Of a DNA stretch of 64,000 bases, positions 35,779 through 43,891 are shown piece after piece. The notes under the pieces were generated by a model that was given only the letters and a program-made list of their open reading frames with translations, searched no databases and had not been told where the DNA came from. Position 1 is the first letter of the stretch, and each line of letters starts with the position of its first letter. This DNA comes from Terrimonas sp937888905 (GTDB taxonomy: Bacteria; Bacteroidota; Bacteroidia; Chitinophagales; Chitinophagaceae), in NCBI GenBank assembly GCA_937888905.1, contig CALATA010000021.1, forward strand, positions 62,001 to 126,000, in the 5' to 3' direction. A program made the translations under genes and the position numbers.

Positions 35779-37185
35779 TTACCTCCTTCCTTTCCACCGC
35801 ATTTCCAGCTCCGCAAAACCATGAACCGCATTCGCGGGTAATCGCTCTCCTTTATCACCAAAAACATACAATAGCTTTTCTTCTTCGATCACCACACCTG
35901 ATTCATCCGGTTGTCCGTCGGCGAGCTTCGGAAAAGGTTTGAGGTTTAATTGACGTTGCAGGAAATCATACACCGCCTTTCTTTTGTTAATGCCGAAATC
36001 ATGCCCTTCGTCGGGCAAATGCACATTCTCCACTTTCTCCGCCACACCATAATAACCGTACATTTTTTTCAGGTAAGGAAAATCGTGTTCAGGCATCCTG
36101 TCTGTCCAGTCGCGGCCATCGCTGACTACCAACTGGGGACGCGGAGCCGCCATGGCAGCTATCTCCATATTATCTGTGCGGCCACCACATGCATGAATGG
36201 GCATACCACTTTCACAAGGGCAACCGCCGTAGAAATAAGAAGAAAGGGAAACGACCGGCGCACTCACTTTAATGCGATCGTCAATCGCGGTCAGTAAGAC
36301 AGTGTGAGAACCCGCACCCGAACCGCCGGTTATGGCCACGCGATTGGTATCGGCATCCGGACGTGCCAGCAAATAATCCGTGATGCGCAGCGTAGCCAGC
36401 ACCTGCATCGTCATGGAAAGACTTCGCCGGTGATCATCTATGTTGAATTGCAACAACGATTCTCCCCAGGCAAAAAGATCATAGCTGAACGTCATCGCCC
36501 CCATGCGCGCCAGCATGGCACAACGATACTGGCAATCGGCACGGTAACGTTGTTTCGGCCAGTGCCCGTCCGGATTCAGGATCACCGGAATTTTTCCTTT
36601 ATAGCGCAAAGGCCGGTAAAGTGATCCGCTGACGTATACACCCGGGAATATTTCGAGGGCAATATTCTGTACCGTATAATCTTTGTATTTGCGCTCGGCA
36701 GTGATGATGGGCTTGCTTCCGGGAGAGGCCGGCATCGGGTTTAACTGCAACGCATCCAGCAAACAAGGACGCAAGGCGGCTTTGCGCGCCTCCCAGGATT
36801 TTTTATCATTATACAATGCAGCAATGCGATCGAGCTCGGCCCAGCCTTCCTCCGGTGTCCAGCGGTAATATTCATATACACTCAGCTTATAAACACGCTC
36901 TTTGTCTTTCTTCAATTTGAGATCGAGTGGTTTCAAAATATTATCTGCCGTCTCCTCAAATCCGGGACGGAAACGCCAGTCTGCATAACTGACCCATTTG
37001 TTGTTCACCATCGAATCGGGATACCTGATGGTGACCCCGAAGCGGGTCTGAATGCTATCGAGCACTTCGCGCAACGGACGGCGATAAGCTTCGTCTGAGT
37101 TCTGCTGTGCACCGGCCTGCAAGATCATCAGGCAACTACACGACATGATTGCAACTTGCTGAATTATTTTTTTATAGCACTTCAT
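35779..37185 (-). CDS. Secreted alpha/beta-hydrolase esterase with N-terminal STN-like domain
   Basis: 468 residues with a signal peptide ending about residue 27. Residues 34-102 (LREVLDSIQTRFGVTI...ETADNILKPLDLKLKKD) resemble the STN/secretin N-terminal fold found on TonB receptors. The alpha/beta hydrolase follows from about 160: nucleophile S289 in GGSGAGSH, aspartate in DGRDWTD and histidine in DEGHDFG. The family includes acetyl-xylan esterase and pectin esterases; RG-II carries O-acetyl and methyl-ester groups, so de-esterification in the periplasm is the likely task. Its start overlaps the symporter stop by four bases. Which ester is cut cannot be read from the sequence. Confidence 0.78.
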   Translation of the reverse strand: MKCYKKIIQQVAIMSCSCLMILQAGAQQNSDEAYRRPLREVLDSIQTRFGVTIRYPDSMVNNKWVSYADWRFRPGFEETADNILKPLDLKLKKDKERVYKLSVYEYYRWTPEEGWAELDRIAALYNDKKSWEARKAALRPCLLDALQLNPMPASPGSKPIITAERKYKDYTVQNIALEIFPGVYVSGSLYRPLRYKGKIPVILNPDGHWPKQRYRADCQYRCAMLARMGAMTFSYDLFAWGESLLQFNIDDHRRSLSMTMQVLATLRITDYLLARPDADTNRVAITGGSGAGSHTVLLTAIDDRIKVSAPVVSLSSYFYGGCPCESGMPIHACGGRTDNMEIAAMAAPRPQLVVSDGRDWTDRMPEHDFPYLKKMYGYYGVAEKVENVHLPDEGHDFGINKRKAVYDFLQRQLNLKPFPKLADGQPDESGVVIEEEKLLYVFGDKGERLPANAVHGFAELEMRWKGRR

Positions 37186-38729
37186 CTTTCTTCAACGTTT
37201 TTTTTACGATGACGGCTGTAGAGCAAGGCCGGATCCAGCACAGGTTTGGGAAAGAAAAGACTGGCTACATATCCGACAACGATCACGATCAGGTGACTGT
37301 ATACGCCCAACATCAGTTTGTGATGTGTAAAGTTATACGGTCCCAGATCAAGCAGCACCTTTTTTTCGTGTACGCCCACGGGCGTAGAAGTCAATACCGC
37401 ATAAGCGGTAAACAAAATACAAACGATAATACCGATGTTCACGCCCTGACGGTTGGCACGTGAAGATAAAAAGCCCAATAGAAAAATACCCACGATGCCA
37501 CCCGAGAAAATCGCATACAGTGTGAAGACGACACCCAGCACACCTTCGTTGCCTGCACGAACGTACAAGGCTCCGATCAAAGCGGAAACGGCACCCGCTG
37601 CCACTACCATTATTTTACCCGCTTTGAGGTATTCGCCATCGGGACGGTTACGTTTTATTTTCTTGTAATAATCTTCCACACCTACGGCCGCCATCGAGTT
37701 CAGGTCGGCGCTCAAACTGCAAATCGCGGCCGAGATCAATGCGGCCACAATGAAACCAACGACGCCCGTCGGCAATTGTGTCATCATAAAATGCGGGAAG
37801 GCCGCCTCTGCTTTCATTCCTTCAGGCATCCCCTGCTGTTGATAAAAAACGTACAGCGCCGTGCCGATGAACATAAACATCGTCCAGATCGGAATGGTGA
37901 GCGTAATACCCATCAGCGAAGCACGGATAGCCGATTTATCCGTGCGTGCAGTAAGATAACGTTGCACTACGGTCTGGTCCGTTCCGTATTTCTGGATCGC
38001 ATAAAAAGCACCATTGACCACCATCACAAACAACGTGAGCTGTGTAAGATCGGTGCTGTAAGGTCCGAAACCCGTACGGCCTCCTTCACTGGCAACACGC
38101 CATGCTTCGGGCACACCGCCCTTTATAGAAAATAATAAAATGCCGAGACAAATAACACCGCTGGCAAACAACATAAATCCCTGGAATACATCGAGCCAGA
38201 TCACTGCCTGAATACCACCTTTGAGGTTGATGACCACCAGTATAGCGCTTACTACGATCAAAATAATATAAGCATCAATACCGGTAAGTTCGCGAATGGC
38301 CACGGCAATCAGGAATAACACCGTGCCCATGCCCGCGAACTGCCGGAGAATAAAAGACGATGAGCTATAATAACGCGCCAATACACCGAAGCGGCGTTCA
38401 AAATATTCATAGGTACTCAGTCCGATTACCCGACGATACAATGGAACGATGAACCATATAGTGCCCAACAATACCACCGGCACCATCAACCCCTGTACCA
38501 GTAATATCCAGTTGCTGGTGAACCCTTGCGCGGGATAACCGAGAAAAGTGACGCTGCTGATCAGCGTGGAGAGCAATGACAAACCCAGGGCCCAGGAAGG
38601 GAAATTGCCTTTGGAAAGAAAAAAGTTTTCGGTAGTGCGTTGCCGTCCGGAAAAACGGAAACCGAGATAAAGGGTGACGCCCAATACCAAAAGGATGATG
38701 ACGTAATCGATAAAATGCAATTGATTCAT
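37182..38729 (-). CDS. Sodium:solute symporter (SSS family), copy 2
   Basis: 515 residues, about 13-14 transmembrane helices. Motifs include the LLSTLISSVTFLGYPAQGF segment near residue 60, RRFGVLARYYSSSSFILRQ, and the AALISAAICSLSADLNSMAA stretch that is characteristic for this family. It probably imports a sugar or sugar acid with sodium. The gene lies between the DUF1537 kinase/PdxA2 pair (22 bases upstream) and the esterase (four-base overlap), so an acidic sugar from RG-II such as Dha, Kdo or D-threonate is an attractive cargo (inference). It is more similar in text to copy 3 at 44761-46329 than to copy 1. Confidence 0.9.
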   Translation of the reverse strand: MNQLHFIDYVIILLVLGVTLYLGFRFSGRQRTTENFFLSKGNFPSWALGLSLLSTLISSVTFLGYPAQGFTSNWILLVQGLMVPVVLLGTIWFIVPLYRRVIGLSTYEYFERRFGVLARYYSSSSFILRQFAGMGTVLFLIAVAIRELTGIDAYIILIVVSAILVVINLKGGIQAVIWLDVFQGFMLFASGVICLGILLFSIKGGVPEAWRVASEGGRTGFGPYSTDLTQLTLFVMVVNGAFYAIQKYGTDQTVVQRYLTARTDKSAIRASLMGITLTIPIWTMFMFIGTALYVFYQQQGMPEGMKAEAAFPHFMMTQLPTGVVGFIVAALISAAICSLSADLNSMAAVGVEDYYKKIKRNRPDGEYLKAGKIMVVAAGAVSALIGALYVRAGNEGVLGVVFTLYAIFSGGIVGIFLLGFLSSRANRQGVNIGIIVCILFTAYAVLTSTPVGVHEKKVLLDLGPYNFTHHKLMLGVYSHLIVIVVGYVASLFFPKPVLDPALLYSRHRKKNVEER

Positions 38730-38751
38730 ATGGGCGATCGTTGATAAAAGT

Positions 38752-39795
38752 TTATAGCAATCTTGCTTTCACCGTTTGCGGCCAGGCATAACTACCGGGT
38801 TTCAAAGTAAAACAGGCATTGCGACCACGAAGGCGCACCACACCCTGCGCCAACTCCTGGATTGGTTGCAATTTCGTTTCGTTCAGCTCATCGAGAATAG
38901 CGGCAGCTGTCGCCCCACCTTCAATCATCAATTCAGGTTGTGACAGTGCAGCCACCAACATGGCTACCTTTGCCGCCATGTATTTTCGCAACGCTGCCGC
39001 CGTTCGCGTTGTGTTGCCTTCTTCAAAAGCAATGATCATTTTTTCAGCTTTCAGTAATAGCTGCGTATCGTCCGCATTCAACCGAAGTTCACTTACCTCC
39101 ACATTCCATTGCTTCCATTCTTTTCTGCGCTCAGGATAGCGCGTACCACTGATAAGTAATAATGGGCTACCCCATTCCTGCTCCTGTTGCAAACGCTCCT
39201 GGTGTTGTTTTGCCAGCAACGCCTTGAAGAAATCACTGCCGCCGGCCGGTAGCGTACCCGCATTTATCCGCTGCGCCAACTGTATCACATCATAAATATT
39301 GCCGGCTTCCGCTATTGCAATTCCGTTCATCTCTTCCGGTTTGGCGCGCAACATCGAAAGAACGTCCGCACTTGTTACCGGAAATTCCGGATCAGCAGCA
39401 AAGCCTGCTTCGTGAACGGGAATATCATTTACAAAATAATTGCCGTTGCGGATCGTACGTCCCAACGACGGATTAGCGGGTGACAGGATGGCTTGCTTGC
39501 TTCCGGTCATTTCCATCAGCATGCGCAATTCCATCAACACATGTCCCCGAAGCACCGAGTCTGTTTTTTGAAAAAGCCAGTTCGGTTTTGCGGCGAGTAC
39601 ATTTTCCGCAATCGTTCGTGTACGTAAACGCGCTTCCGCTTCCGGCAATGAACGGCTATCCGTACATGCCACCCAGAGACCGGCATCCGGAGCGATGTCA
39701 TTTCCCCGCGTCAATATCGTGGTAAGGCCAAAGCGATGACCGATACCGGCCATTTCAGCCGCACCTGTGAGGTCATCTGCAATGACCGCGATCAT
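38752..39795 (-). CDS. DUF1537 acid-sugar kinase, D-threonate kinase-like
   Basis: 347 residues, shorter than the usual 400-430. N-terminal substrate domain: MIAVIADDLTGAAEMAG, with CTDSRSL and QKTDSVLRGHV, all family motifs. The C-terminal half holds MIEGGATAAAILDEL and ends KPGSYAWP, so the protein is complete though compact. The start overlaps the PdxA2 stop by four bases. A DUF1537 kinase next to PdxA2 is the established arrangement for four-carbon sugar acids: the kinase makes D-threonate or erythronate 4-phosphate and PdxA2 oxidatively decarboxylates it to DHAP. The surrounding aldolase and Fe-dehydrogenase suggest the threonate is generated internally. Confidence 0.82.
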   Translation of the reverse strand: MIAVIADDLTGAAEMAGIGHRFGLTTILTRGNDIAPDAGLWVACTDSRSLPEAEARLRTRTIAENVLAAKPNWLFQKTDSVLRGHVLMELRMLMEMTGSKQAILSPANPSLGRTIRNGNYFVNDIPVHEAGFAADPEFPVTSADVLSMLRAKPEEMNGIAIAEAGNIYDVIQLAQRINAGTLPAGGSDFFKALLAKQHQERLQQEQEWGSPLLLISGTRYPERRKEWKQWNVEVSELRLNADDTQLLLKAEKMIIAFEEGNTTRTAAALRKYMAAKVAMLVAALSQPELMIEGGATAAAILDELNETKLQPIQELAQGVVRLRGRNACFTLKPGSYAWPQTVKARLL

Positions 39796-40832
39796 GCGTT
39801 ATTTGTTTTATATACACTCAACTGAACGGCACTTTCAATCGCCAGCACCATGGCATCAGGACTGGCAATACCCTTTCCTGCAATTTCAAATGCAGTACCA
39901 TGGTCAACAGAAGTCCGGATAATCGGCAGTCCCATTGTAATGTTCACGCCTTTCACACTGTCCATGCGGTTTTTCTCAGCGTTCCATTTGAAGCCTGCGA
40001 GTTTGAATGGAATATGTCCCTGGTCGTGGTACATGGCTACTACGCCACCGTAGTAACCGGTAGCTGCTTTGGCAAACAGCGTATCGGGGGGAACAGGACC
40101 TTCCACCTCATATCCCAATTCACGCGCTTCGAGTACGGCGGGCAAAATTTCTTCATCGTCTTCCGTACCAAACAATCCGCTGTCGCCTGCATGCGGATTC
40201 AATCCGGCAATGCCGATGCGGAGATTGGCTTCTCCCAATTGTTTCATGCCGTTATGCAATAACTCCGTTACCTGGAGAATGCGTTCTTTCTTTACCAGGT
40301 CGCAGGCCTGGCGCAGGGAAACGTGTGTGCTCACGTGAATCACTTTCATCTTGTCTTCTACCAGCAGCATGGCATACTTGCGTGTGCCGGTATAGTGCGC
40401 ATAGATTTCCGTGTGTCCCGCAAAATGATGCCCGGCTTCGTTGATCGATTTTTTATTGATCGGTCCGGTGACGGTGGCGTCTACTTCTCCTGCCAATGCC
40501 AACTCGATCACTTTTTTCACTGCTTCGAAACTGGCATTGCCGGCCATCGCGCTCACCTCGCCAAATTTTATTTCTTCGGGGTTCACATTTTTAAGATCAA
40601 GCACTTCAACCGTGCCCTGCTGAAACACGGCCTCGCTAACGGAAGCAATGGCCTTTACTTTTAACGGAATATTCAGTCTTTCGCGTATATCATGAAACAC
40701 GCTCGCGTCACCGACGATCAGTGGACGGCATCTTTCATAAATCGAATCGTTCATCAATGCTTTCAATGCGATCTCGGGACCAATACTCGCGGGATCTCCC
40801 ATGGTGATCGCTATAACAGGTTTATTGTTCAT
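39792..40832 (-). CDS. pdxA2: PdxA2-type 4-phospho-threonate/erythronate dehydrogenase
   Basis: 346 residues, PdxA family: ITMGDPASIGPEI at the start, GHHFAGHTE, LNPHAGDSGLFG, AMYHDQGHIPFK with the metal histidines, and TSVDHGTAFEIAGKG at the end. PdxA of vitamin B6 synthesis oxidises 4-phosphohydroxythreonine; the PdxA2 branch acts on D-threonate or D-erythronate 4-phosphate, giving DHAP and CO2. The coupled DUF1537 kinase (four-base overlap) and the lack of other pyridoxine genes favour PdxA2. The DapA-type aldolase gene ends 9 bases upstream, so the set is transcribed as one. Confidence 0.87.
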   Translation of the reverse strand: MNNKPVIAITMGDPASIGPEIALKALMNDSIYERCRPLIVGDASVFHDIRERLNIPLKVKAIASVSEAVFQQGTVEVLDLKNVNPEEIKFGEVSAMAGNASFEAVKKVIELALAGEVDATVTGPINKKSINEAGHHFAGHTEIYAHYTGTRKYAMLLVEDKMKVIHVSTHVSLRQACDLVKKERILQVTELLHNGMKQLGEANLRIGIAGLNPHAGDSGLFGTEDDEEILPAVLEARELGYEVEGPVPPDTLFAKAATGYYGGVVAMYHDQGHIPFKLAGFKWNAEKNRMDSVKGVNITMGLPIIRTSVDHGTAFEIAGKGIASPDAMVLAIESAVQLSVYKTNNA

Positions 40833-40841
40833 GCTCTTTAA

Positions 40842-41759
40842 TTATTTTGTTGCGTACGTTTCTTTTAATACCTGCCATGCTTCCACTAAAGCAGGCTTTT
40901 CCTCTTCCGGCACATTTTGCAATGGCGGCATTACCGTTGCACCGCAGATATGTTCCACTTCCAGCAATAGTTTCAGCGCGCCGAGCGATTGCCCCAGTGT
41001 GCGGCCTGCCTGGTACAGATTGCCGAGTTCATCCGAACCTTTCTGCCAGAATTCCGCATCCGCATCGCGGTTTTCTTCGACCGCTTTTACCAACTGCGCA
41101 TACAATGCCGGATGAAGATTGCCGGTGCTTGGAACAAGACCATCACCACCCTGCTTCAATGCAACAACGGATCGTGCTGCCCAGCCCAGCAAGTGGCTGA
41201 AATCATCGCGGGCCGACCAGCGTTGCAATGATTCTTGTAAGCGCTCGTCACTTCTTTCCGAATCTTTTATTCCCACTATTTTTTCGTGATGACTTAATTT
41301 TTCTATCAGTTCCAGGGGAATGGACATATGTGTTGTGGCAGGAATATTATAGATCATCAGCGATCCTCTTGCTGCATCTGCCAGGCGTTCAAAATAATGA
41401 AGCATTTCCGATTCGGTCAATGCATAATAAGAAGGCAATGTAGCCACCGCCACATCTGCACCATGATCAAAAGCATGATTGGCAAGATCAACAGCTTCCT
41501 GGAATATCAGCGAAGAGATGCCCACATAGAGTTGCGTACCCGGTGTTTTAAGTTGCCCTGCCGTCTCCGCATATTTTTTTCGCAGAGATGAGGAAAGCGA
41601 AGTTGCCTCCCCGGTAGTGCCAGCAATAAAGGGATGGACGCCGGCGTCTGCGAAATGCTGCATTAGTTTACCAACACCGGCGATATCCAATTCCAATGAA
41701 GTGGTAAGCGGCGTAACTGCGGGAATGATGATCCCGCTATATTTTTTATTTTTTTTCAT
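40842..41759 (-). CDS. DapA/NanA-family aldolase or dehydratase, copy 1
   Basis: 305 residues, class I (Schiff-base) aldolase of the dihydrodipicolinate synthase/N-acetylneuraminate lyase superfamily. The active site is complete: GTTGE at 47-51, Y137 in IYNIP and the Schiff-base lysine K165 in VGIKDS. Members cleave or form pyruvate-containing 2-keto acids. Lysine biosynthesis is unlikely in this setting. A 2-keto-3-deoxy sugar acid from RG-II (Kdo or Dha) fits the context and would yield pyruvate plus an aldehyde. The start overlaps the Fe-dehydrogenase stop by four bases, which would hand an aldehyde product to a reductase. Substrate unproven. Confidence 0.85.
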   Translation of the reverse strand: MKKNKKYSGIIIPAVTPLTTSLELDIAGVGKLMQHFADAGVHPFIAGTTGEATSLSSSLRKKYAETAGQLKTPGTQLYVGISSLIFQEAVDLANHAFDHGADVAVATLPSYYALTESEMLHYFERLADAARGSLMIYNIPATTHMSIPLELIEKLSHHEKIVGIKDSERSDERLQESLQRWSARDDFSHLLGWAARSVVALKQGGDGLVPSTGNLHPALYAQLVKAVEENRDADAEFWQKGSDELGNLYQAGRTLGQSLGALKLLLEVEHICGATVMPPLQNVPEEEKPALVEAWQVLKETYATK

Positions 41760-42907
41760 GCGTGAAAAGCGGCCTTGTATATCGCGATCGCATCAGCTTC
41801 ACCGATGGTACGCGGATTGTTTTTAAGTAAACGTTGTATCGTAATGGCTTCTGCCGCCATGGCGGGAATAGCTTCTTCGGGTACGTTAACGTCTGCGAGT
41901 GTTGCCGGCAGACCGCAATCACGGATCAGTTCCCTGATGCGGGTCACGCCGGCTTTTGCCGTTTGTTCCGCCGATGATTGACGCTCACATCCCAAAGCAA
42001 TGGCAACATCGGCATAGCGATCCACTGCAGCGGGAATATTGTATTCCATAACGTATGGCAACAACAGGGCATTGGATAATCCGTGCGGCAAATGAAACTT
42101 GCTGCCAAGCGGATACGACAATGCATGTACACCGGCAGTGTTCACCGGCCCAAGGCAAAAACCACCGAGCAAACTTCCCATCGCTACCTGCTCGCGCGCA
42201 TACACATCGTTGCCCTGCTGAACAGCTTTGACAATATTCGCCGAAATACGGCGCATACCTTCCGCCGCAAACATGTCGATAAAAGGTTGAGCGAATTTAT
42301 TGGTATAAGCTTCCAGGCAATGCGTCAGGGCATCGATGCCGGTTGCTGCAGTAATAGCCGGCGGAACGCTGATCGTGAGTAAAGGATCGACATAAACCTG
42401 ATCCGGCACCAGCCAGGGGCTGATGATTCCTTTTTTCTGATTATCCGGATCAACCAGGATGGCATTGGGCGACACTTCGCTGCCGGTGCCCGCTGTTGCA
42501 GGCGCACAGATCAAAGGCACTTTACGTCCTTTCAGCAAACCAATGCCGACATATTCGGACAATGTCTGCTCATTGTGTAATTGCGCTGCCACCAGCTTCG
42601 CTACGTCCAGCACACTACCGCCGCCAGTACCGATTACCACATCCGGATCGAAGGGCGTTGCCGTTTTCATGACGGTGGCAAAATCTGCGAAGGAAGGCTC
42701 CTGTACAATGGCCGTATAGATTTCAACACCGATACCTTTTTGCTGCCAGGCCTCCAACATCTCGGTCAACGCAGCTTTCAGCGGTTCGATGGTCATCAGG
42801 AATACGCGACGATAATTTTTATCAATCACCTCTTCCTGCAATTGCTGCAAACAACCATTGCCAATAATTAATTTACCGGGAAAAAATAGCTGAAGTGTGG
42901 ATTGCAT
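41756..42907 (-). CDS. Iron-containing alcohol dehydrogenase / aldehyde reductase
   Basis: 383 residues, group III Fe-dependent alcohol dehydrogenase like FucO and 1,3-propanediol dehydrogenase. NAD-binding GTGGGSVLDVAK is at about 93-104; metal ligands are expected in GIDALTHCLEAY and in GVHALSYPLG...LPHGLSNALLLP. In catabolic operons such enzymes reduce aldehydes from aldolase reactions (lactaldehyde, glycolaldehyde, tartronate or threuronate semialdehydes). It is sandwiched between the two DapA-type genes (overlap of four bases with copy 1, gap of 6 to copy 2), so reduction of an aldolase product is the most economical reading. Confidence 0.87.
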   Translation of the reverse strand: MQSTLQLFFPGKLIIGNGCLQQLQEEVIDKNYRRVFLMTIEPLKAALTEMLEAWQQKGIGVEIYTAIVQEPSFADFATVMKTATPFDPDVVIGTGGGSVLDVAKLVAAQLHNEQTLSEYVGIGLLKGRKVPLICAPATAGTGSEVSPNAILVDPDNQKKGIISPWLVPDQVYVDPLLTISVPPAITAATGIDALTHCLEAYTNKFAQPFIDMFAAEGMRRISANIVKAVQQGNDVYAREQVAMGSLLGGFCLGPVNTAGVHALSYPLGSKFHLPHGLSNALLLPYVMEYNIPAAVDRYADVAIALGCERQSSAEQTAKAGVTRIRELIRDCGLPATLADVNVPEEAIPAMAAEAITIQRLLKNNPRTIGEADAIAIYKAAFHA

Positions 42908-42913
42908 GAATAG

Positions 42914-43870
42914 TTATTTAACCAGGGAGGGTTCGGAAACAGTTACCGGCCTGATGTCCAGCCGCTCGCACCAGGAATAGAATTTATTTGTCAGCTCATC
43001 AAGATGCTGTTGTTGTAAGGGCGTAAGCTGCACTACTTGCGTACGGCTGCTTTGTTGTAACGGCAATCCTCTTTTCTGCAAAAAATATTTCGCGCTTAGT
43101 GGATAAGCTTCATGTATTAAAGGATCGGCGGCCGTCAATTCAGCCTGCAGCCAGGCAGCTTCAGCCTGATAAGCCGGATCAGCAGCATGATCGCATAACC
43201 ATACCATCAACTCGGGATAGAAATTTCCGGAGATGGACGACATGCCACGCGCGCCGCTCCGCAACGAAGTAAGTGCATTGGGAGTATGGGCATCGTAAAA
43301 CTCCAGCACTTGCTGCTCACGGCAGATCGCCAGTTTTTCTTCTACCCATTCTTTTTTTATGGACGTGTCTTTATGGTAAATAAAACGGCCTGTGCCGATC
43401 AACTGCCGGAACACGTCCGGTCCTAAAATTCTTTTATACGGAGCCGGACATTCATACAGACCAAGTGGTATGTCTTCCGTCAACTGCAAGAGCTTGACAA
43501 AGTTTCCAAGCAAGGTTGTATCAGGCTCTTCGATATTCGCGAAATGTGCCGTGATCATGATCACGGCATTCACACCTGTATCATAAATCTGTCGTGTAAA
43601 ACGGGCTTTTTCTTCGATCGTTTGTCCGAAGGAGCCCGTCGCCACTACCGGCACACGCCCGTCTACATACTGAACGATGCGGCGGGTGAGTTCGAAGCGT
43701 TCGTCCTCCGTCAGGCTGAACATCTCGCTGCTGAGGCAGTTAGCAAAAAGTCCTTTGACGCCGGCGTTGAGGTAGAAATCTACCAATGCAAATACTGCAT
43801 CCATATCGATCCGGCCTTTGCTATCGAAAGGCGTGATCATCACCGGGACAAATTTTTTAACATCACTCAT
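42914..43870 (-). CDS. DapA/NanA-family aldolase or dehydratase, divergent copy 2
   Basis: 318 residues. The Schiff-base lysine K167 lies in YHKDTS and the tyrosine Y139 in LYECPAPY, but the family GTTGE loop reads NCLSSE (44-49), so the carboxylate-binding site is altered. It would still form a Schiff base with a 2-keto acid. The alteration suggests a different substrate from copy 1, for example Kdo versus Dha, or a dehydratase-type reaction as in 2-keto-3-deoxy-L-arabinonate dehydratase. It lies between the Fe-dehydrogenase (6 bases) and the FAH-family gene (21 bases). Confidence 0.8.
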   Translation of the reverse strand: MSDVKKFVPVMITPFDSKGRIDMDAVFALVDFYLNAGVKGLFANCLSSEMFSLTEDERFELTRRIVQYVDGRVPVVATGSFGQTIEEKARFTRQIYDTGVNAVIMITAHFANIEEPDTTLLGNFVKLLQLTEDIPLGLYECPAPYKRILGPDVFRQLIGTGRFIYHKDTSIKKEWVEEKLAICREQQVLEFYDAHTPNALTSLRSGARGMSSISGNFYPELMVWLCDHAADPAYQAEAAWLQAELTAADPLIHEAYPLSAKYFLQKRGLPLQQSSRTQVVQLTPLQQQHLDELTNKFYSWCERLDIRPVTVSEPSLVK

Positions 43871-43891
43871 TGTCGTTGTTTTATGTATTGC

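Noticed and set aside
39792..40832. PdxA of pyridoxine biosynthesis.
   Set aside because: Coupled to a DUF1537 kinase inside a catabolic block with no other vitamin B6 gene; PdxA2 is the better reading.
40842..43870. Dihydrodipicolinate synthase for lysine biosynthesis.
   Set aside because: Two divergent copies flanking a Fe-alcohol dehydrogenase and no other lysine gene; a sugar-acid role fits better.
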